Shown here: one piece after another, positions 60,289 to 64,000 of the stretch
How positions within the stretch are numbered: position 1 is the stretch's first letter
Layout: each line of letters opens with the position of its first letter
Source: Gemmatimonadota bacterium
GTDB taxonomy: Bacteria; Latescibacterota; UBA2968; GCA-2709665
DNA length: 64,000 nucleotides
Reading direction: 5' to 3'
NCBI GenBank assembly: GCA_028877215.1
Contig: JAPPFJ010000035.1
Span: forward strand, 310,001 to 374,000
Translations under genes and position numbers: made by a program
The notes under the pieces: generated by a model
The model's input: only the letters and a program-made list of their open reading frames with translations
Told to the model about the DNA's origin: nothing
Database searches by the model: none

Positions 60289-62013
60289 CTACTCTATCTT
60301 CAGGATCACCTCCTGTATTGCCGGAAGCCAGGTGGCGCGGGCAAGGTTGGAAGCGGACCTGAGCTTCAAAAGCGCAGCCCGCAGGGTCTCTTTCGCTTCA
60401 CCCGTCTGACGCGCCGCGACCTGCGCCCTGGCAAGGTCCGTAAAGGTCCACGCGGTGATCCCCGCCGCACCCGCTCCGGTCGTTTCCACCTCCACGGTTC
60501 CGAGCGTCCTTCGGGAACCGGAGAGGTCGCCCGATTGGGCCTGCGCCCGCGCGGTCTCTGCAAGCGCCCTGATCCTCTTGTTCGAATCCCTGATGGACAC
60601 AGCGGCTTCGATTGCCGCCGTGAATCGCCCGGCACGGGCCTGGGCGTTTGCGATTTCCATCAAAACGGCGTCCCGCCTCGATGCCCGGTCGATCATTCCC
60701 GCATGGTGAAGGCTGCGACGGGTCTCGCCCGTCTGCGCCTGGCGCATCGCCACGTGATAGACCAGATTTCTCTTTCCCTCGATATCCCCGGGGTTTCTCG
60801 AAACAGCGATTTCGAGCAGCGTCTCGAGCTGGTCCGCCGCGATATGGTTGACGAGTTTCTGAGCGAGTTTGTCATCCCCAGCCGACATGACGCGTTTCCT
60901 GGCCGTATCAATGGTCCGCCTCGCGCCGTCTGCATCCCCGGCCGCGTTCTGTGCCGACGCGATGTTGAATAACCATTTCACCTGCGACGGCGACGCATCC
61001 TCGCTGACCGACTGCCAGGCCCGGTCCAGGGTCTTCCGGGCGCCATTCAGGTCCTCGACCTTCATCTGTGCCCCGGCGACCTGAATCAAAAGGTAAGGGT
61101 CGACGTCGGCCAGCGAAGCAATCGTCGCGCCGGCGCTGTAGATGTCCATCCCCTGCCCGCCGGCCTGCAGGGCTCTGTCCAGCGTCTTCCGGGCGTCCGC
61201 TTCTTCTCCCGCTTCCGCCTGTGCCCAGGCGACCTTTCCGAGCGCGATTGCCCTTCGATATCCGTCGTTGATGGTACCGGCATTCTCAACTGCCAATTCG
61301 AAGAATCTCCTCGCGTCTTCGCGCTTGCCCTGCCGCGCCAGCGTCGACGCCACGCCTACCAGCGCATCGATCCGACCCTGAATATCGTCAATTGACCTGG
61401 CTGTACTCCGGGCGGAAGCCGTGTATCCGACCGCCGCCTGGGCGAGGGCGACCACGTTCAGACTTCTCGTGCGACGATCGCCTGTTCCATTCGAGCGGGC
61501 AGCCGCGACGGCAATCCGGAAACTCTCCAGGGCGGACCCAAGGTCCCCTTTCCTGGCCGATGCGGACGCTACGCCAACCAGCGCATCGGTCCGGCCCTGA
61601 ACATCTCCGATCGACAGGGCCGTCTCGCGCGCGGACTCCACGTCCCCGGCTTCAGCCTGCACGGACGCGACGTTTCGCAACGCGCGCGCACGCGCATATC
61701 CGCTCTTTACGGTCCTGGCCGCCGCCACCGCCAGATCGAAGTTTGTCCTGGCATCCCCGGCATTGCCCGCAAGGGCCAGCGCCGCCGCGCCGGCGGCAAA
61801 CGCGCCGGCGCGTATTTCCAGTTCCCAATCGGATCTCGCGTCGAAAGCCCTTGCGGCCTGGAGCGTCAGCCGCGAGACACAGTGCGCACTTGCCGACCGC
61901 CAGCACTTCGCGGTTGCTCTGTCAACGGCATTGCCCGCCGCCGGCGGCGAGGGATTACCGATCCCGTTGCCGATTACCAGCCCGACCACAAGGATGCAAG
62001 CCGTCATCTTCAT
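60289..62013 (-). CDS. Secreted TPR-like repeat protein
   Basis: 574 residues: signal peptide (MKMTACILVVGLVIGNGIGN), then about twelve helical repeats of 34-45 residues with the recurring pattern AQA.AGD...AR.T...A (e.g. RALRNVASVQAEAGDVESAR; IALGKVAWAQAEAGEEADAR). Very Ala-rich. Exported scaffold for protein contacts; the partner is unknown. GGAGAATTCACG precedes the ATG. Confidence 0.82.
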   Translation of the reverse strand: MKMTACILVVGLVIGNGIGNPSPPAAGNAVDRATAKCWRSASAHCVSRLTLQAARAFDARSDWELEIRAGAFAAGAAALALAGNAGDARTNFDLAVAAARTVKSGYARARALRNVASVQAEAGDVESARETALSIGDVQGRTDALVGVASASARKGDLGSALESFRIAVAAARSNGTGDRRTRSLNVVALAQAAVGYTASARSTARSIDDIQGRIDALVGVASTLARQGKREDARRFFELAVENAGTINDGYRRAIALGKVAWAQAEAGEEADARKTLDRALQAGGQGMDIYSAGATIASLADVDPYLLIQVAGAQMKVEDLNGARKTLDRAWQSVSEDASPSQVKWLFNIASAQNAAGDADGARRTIDTARKRVMSAGDDKLAQKLVNHIAADQLETLLEIAVSRNPGDIEGKRNLVYHVAMRQAQTGETRRSLHHAGMIDRASRRDAVLMEIANAQARAGRFTAAIEAAVSIRDSNKRIRALAETARAQAQSGDLSGSRRTLGTVEVETTGAGAAGITAWTFTDLARAQVAARQTGEAKETLRAALLKLRSASNLARATWLPAIQEVILKIE

Positions 62014-62042
62014 CGTGAATTCTCCGGTGCTACCGGCCGAAA

Positions 62043-62237
62043 CTTAGAAGCTGTCTTAAAATTCCCAGCGGTCTTCGCGCGGCTGCAAAAGCGCCGGCCG
62101 GCGTTGGTCAAATCCACCCGTGGTACGAGATCGAGGCTGCGCTTGCTCGCCTCTCATAGGCGGATTTTCCCGCCTTGACCGCCACTTTCTCGCTCGCGCT
62201 CGGGAACTCACCGGTAATTTTAACACTGCTTCTTAAG
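62043..62237. mobile_element. MITE-like element with TTAAAATT terminal repeats
   Basis: Left end CTTAGAAGCTGTCTTAAAAT and the complement of the right end CTTAAGAAGCAGTGTTAAAA form imperfect terminal inverted repeats of about 25 bp. 195 bp total, no ORF inside. Same general design as known small non-autonomous elements ending in GAAGCTGTCTTAAAATT. Confidence 0.6.
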
Positions 62238-62317
62238 GATGGAAAACGTCAAATCTAATGCCCGGCCGCCGGTGCTGTCGACGACGCCCGTTGCGGTCCG
62301 GCAACCTACCCCATGGT

Positions 62318-63505
62318 CTAATATTGAAACGGCGACACCTGCGCTTCCGTGACTTCCACCCCGAACCCGGGTCCGTCCAGAGGCTTCATTCGTCCGCTCC
62401 GGGGTACGGCAACGCCGGGGGGCCGCGCGGCCTCGTCCGGGTCAACGCCGGGTGGGCTGGCGATGTAACATTCTGTCCACGGGATTGCCGGCATCGCGTA
62501 ACAGACGTGCTGCCCGTACGGCGTATTGCCGCCGCCGTGTGGTATGACCGATATGCCGGCCGCCTCGGCGATCGCACAGATCTTGACGATCGCGGTCATC
62601 CCGCCCACCCAGTTGATATCCGGCTGGAAAATGTCCAGGAGGTGGCGGCTTGCGGCGTGCTGGAAAGGAACGGTCGTGTACCAGTGTTCCCCCGTGGCCA
62701 GGGTCGCCCAGGGGAGCCGGCGGCGCAATTCGGCATGGGCGTCGAGATCCTCCGAGCGAAGCATCTCCTCCATCCACTTGAGTTTGCTCGGGCGCAGTTC
62801 CTCCGCAAGGCGAACGGCGTACTCCACGTCGAACGCCATCCAGCAGTCGAGCATCAGTTCCACGTTGTCGCCCGCGAGATCCCGCGTGTCGGCCACGAGA
62901 TCCACGTTTTTCTTCAGACCTTCCAGCCCGTCCGCCGGACCGTACGGGCACGGCAGTTTGATGGCCTCGAAGCCCAGTTCGAGGTACCAGTCGGCGTCGC
63001 CGCCCGTGGCGTAGCAGAACATCTCGTCGCGCGCCGGTCCACCCAGCAACTCGTATACCGGCTTGTCAAGAAGCTTACCTTTCAGGTCCCAGAGCGCGAG
63101 GTCGATGGCGCTCACGGCGTAGGCATGCAGGCCGGTGGCGCCATATGAGGCCCCCATCCGCACCATCATGTCGTAGCACTTTTCGGTTGCCAGGCAACTC
63201 TCGCCCACCAGTCGGGGCCCGAGAAAGTCGTCGATGATGGCCGCAACGGGGCGCCCGTGGTTGGCCGTGGCGAAACCAAGGGTGCCGTCCTCGGCTTCCA
63301 CGACACAGCCGAAGCCGCCCCATCCCGGCAACCAGGACGGACGGAATGCGGCGTATCGCGGATAGCGCGTCATGGGGTTGGCAACGGGCCCCTGAGCGGC
63401 CCACGACGGGCGGCGCGCCGTCTTGTATTTCTCTGCGCCGGGCTTCGCGCGTCCGTACGATTCGGGAAAGTCCACGTTTACCGCGCGGATGGACTTGATT
63501 TTCAT
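62318..63505 (-). CDS. Enolase-superfamily dehydratase, L-rhamnonate dehydratase-like
   Basis: 395 residues. Metal ligands in order: LMLDCWMAFD (Asp), KWMEEML (Glu), ATGEHWYT (Glu). General base His in SVIPHGGGNTPYG. The N-terminal capping domain with RPSWAAQGPVANPMTRYPRY is the signature of the rhamnonate dehydratase group. GGGAGGAATC precedes the ATG. Dehydrates a sugar acid to a 2-keto-3-deoxy acid; the exact sugar is inferred. Confidence 0.85.
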   Translation of the reverse strand: MKIKSIRAVNVDFPESYGRAKPGAEKYKTARRPSWAAQGPVANPMTRYPRYAAFRPSWLPGWGGFGCVVEAEDGTLGFATANHGRPVAAIIDDFLGPRLVGESCLATEKCYDMMVRMGASYGATGLHAYAVSAIDLALWDLKGKLLDKPVYELLGGPARDEMFCYATGGDADWYLELGFEAIKLPCPYGPADGLEGLKKNVDLVADTRDLAGDNVELMLDCWMAFDVEYAVRLAEELRPSKLKWMEEMLRSEDLDAHAELRRRLPWATLATGEHWYTTVPFQHAASRHLLDIFQPDINWVGGMTAIVKICAIAEAAGISVIPHGGGNTPYGQHVCYAMPAIPWTECYIASPPGVDPDEAARPPGVAVPRSGRMKPLDGPGFGVEVTEAQVSPFQY

Positions 63506-63571
63506 CTTGAGATTCCTCCCGGATACGAAATCACCTGCCGCCCGGGTGTCGGCGGCGCTGCCGTTTTCTGT

Positions 63572-64000
63572 TCACCCCCGCCAATCCGGCGGGAGCTCCA
63601 GGGACCAGACTTCGCTGTTCAAGGGCCGGGCATGCCCGCCGGCCAGCCAGATCCTGTCCTTGAAGACATAGGCCGAATGCTCGTGGCGATTTGTCCAGAT
63701 CACGTCCGACTTGAGCTGCGTCCAGTTCGCGCCGTCCTTCGAGTACCAGACGTCGCCGAAGTCGCCGTCCTTGCGCGACCATCCACCCAGGACCCACATA
63801 TGGTCCCGGTAGACGACGAGGGAAAACCACATGCGTTTCTTCCAGGGCGCCTCGGCCGTAACCTGCGTCCAGTTCGCGCCGTCTTCCGAGCACCAGACGT
63901 CGTTGAGCGGAATGGTCTCGGGCTGCCATGCGCCGCCGCCCATGATCCAGATTTTGTTCCTGAAAACCACGGCCTGGGCGTGCGTCCGCTTCGACCACGC
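63572..64000 (-). CDS. Kelch-type beta-propeller protein, N-terminus beyond window
   Basis: The last 143 residues of a longer protein whose frame is open to the right edge. Repeated blades: WIMGGGAWQPETIPLNDVWC, MWVLGGWSRKDGDFGDVWYS, IWLAGGHARPLNSEVWSLE. Each has the GG and W spacing of kelch repeats, and SEDGANWTQ / SKDGANWTQ links between blades. Probably a secreted or cytosolic propeller. Confidence 0.85.
   Translation of the reverse strand, partial: AWSKRTHAQAVVFRNKIWIMGGGAWQPETIPLNDVWCSEDGANWTQVTAEAPWKKRMWFSLVVYRDHMWVLGGWSRKDGDFGDVWYSKDGANWTQLKSDVIWTNRHEHSAYVFKDRIWLAGGHARPLNSEVWSLELPPDWRG

Noticed and set aside
1-64000. tRNA, rRNA or CRISPR
   Set aside because: No GTTCGA-type T-loops within cloverleaf spacing, no rRNA signature and no evenly spaced direct repeats were found by eye; a tRNAscan/Infernal run would be decisive.

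Overview
The window looks like chromosomal DNA of an uncultured marine or sponge-type bacterium from the FCB side of the tree (Latescibacterota or Poribacteria-like). This is an inference from style, not proof. The clues are C-terminal sorting domains of the PNPFNPST type, secreted proteins carrying dockerin-like DLDGDG repeats, GAF-kinase/response-regulator fusions, and many single enzymes such as creatininase, mandelate-racemase and Nudix proteins. No rRNA, tRNA, CRISPR array or complete insertion sequence was seen.

Layout. 0.1-4.1 kb: a minus-strand run of a cytochrome P450, three tiny proteins (two with one membrane helix), an 82-residue protein and two paralogous outer-membrane barrels. 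Several of these genes overlap at stop/start codons. 4.2-15.4 kb: a decayed zone of secreted dockerin-type proteins, broken sorting-domain genes, small membrane proteins, an AAA-ATPase/nuclease-like gene and dispersed repeats. 15.4-23.6 kb: signalling genes, namely a GAF-PAS kinase plus OmpR-type regulator split by one frameshift, a Cys-rich microprotein, a zinc-ribbon protein, a PAS kinase with a degenerate receiver, and a sigma-54 activator with its own -24/-12 promoter. 23.8-49.2 kb: a long, almost all-minus array of single enzymes acting on small molecules (three methyltransferases, two APH-like kinases, two GNATs, AAC(3), three Nudix, nitrilase, creatininase, Asp/Glu racemase, SDR, RidA, amidohydrolase, HAD, transglutaminase-like, M14 deacylase). 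It is interrupted by an AT-richer ABC permease, dcd, a lipoprotein and a ZIP transporter. 46-50 kb: two toxin-antitoxin-like pairs. 50-64 kb: housekeeping genes with readable control regions (sppA, pyrB and glyA back to back, cutA, ROK kinase, SMR transporter, cold-shock gene), then a TPR protein, a rhamnonate-dehydratase-like enzyme and a kelch fragment running off the right edge.

Most unusual features: (1) a two-microORF leader module present in four copies between 6.9 and 18.4 kb, each copy ahead of a different gene; (2) the P450/microprotein/outer-membrane-barrel operon; (3) a roughly 175-bp dispersed repeat found three times; (4) attenuator-like leaders in front of pyrB, glyA and the cold-shock gene.
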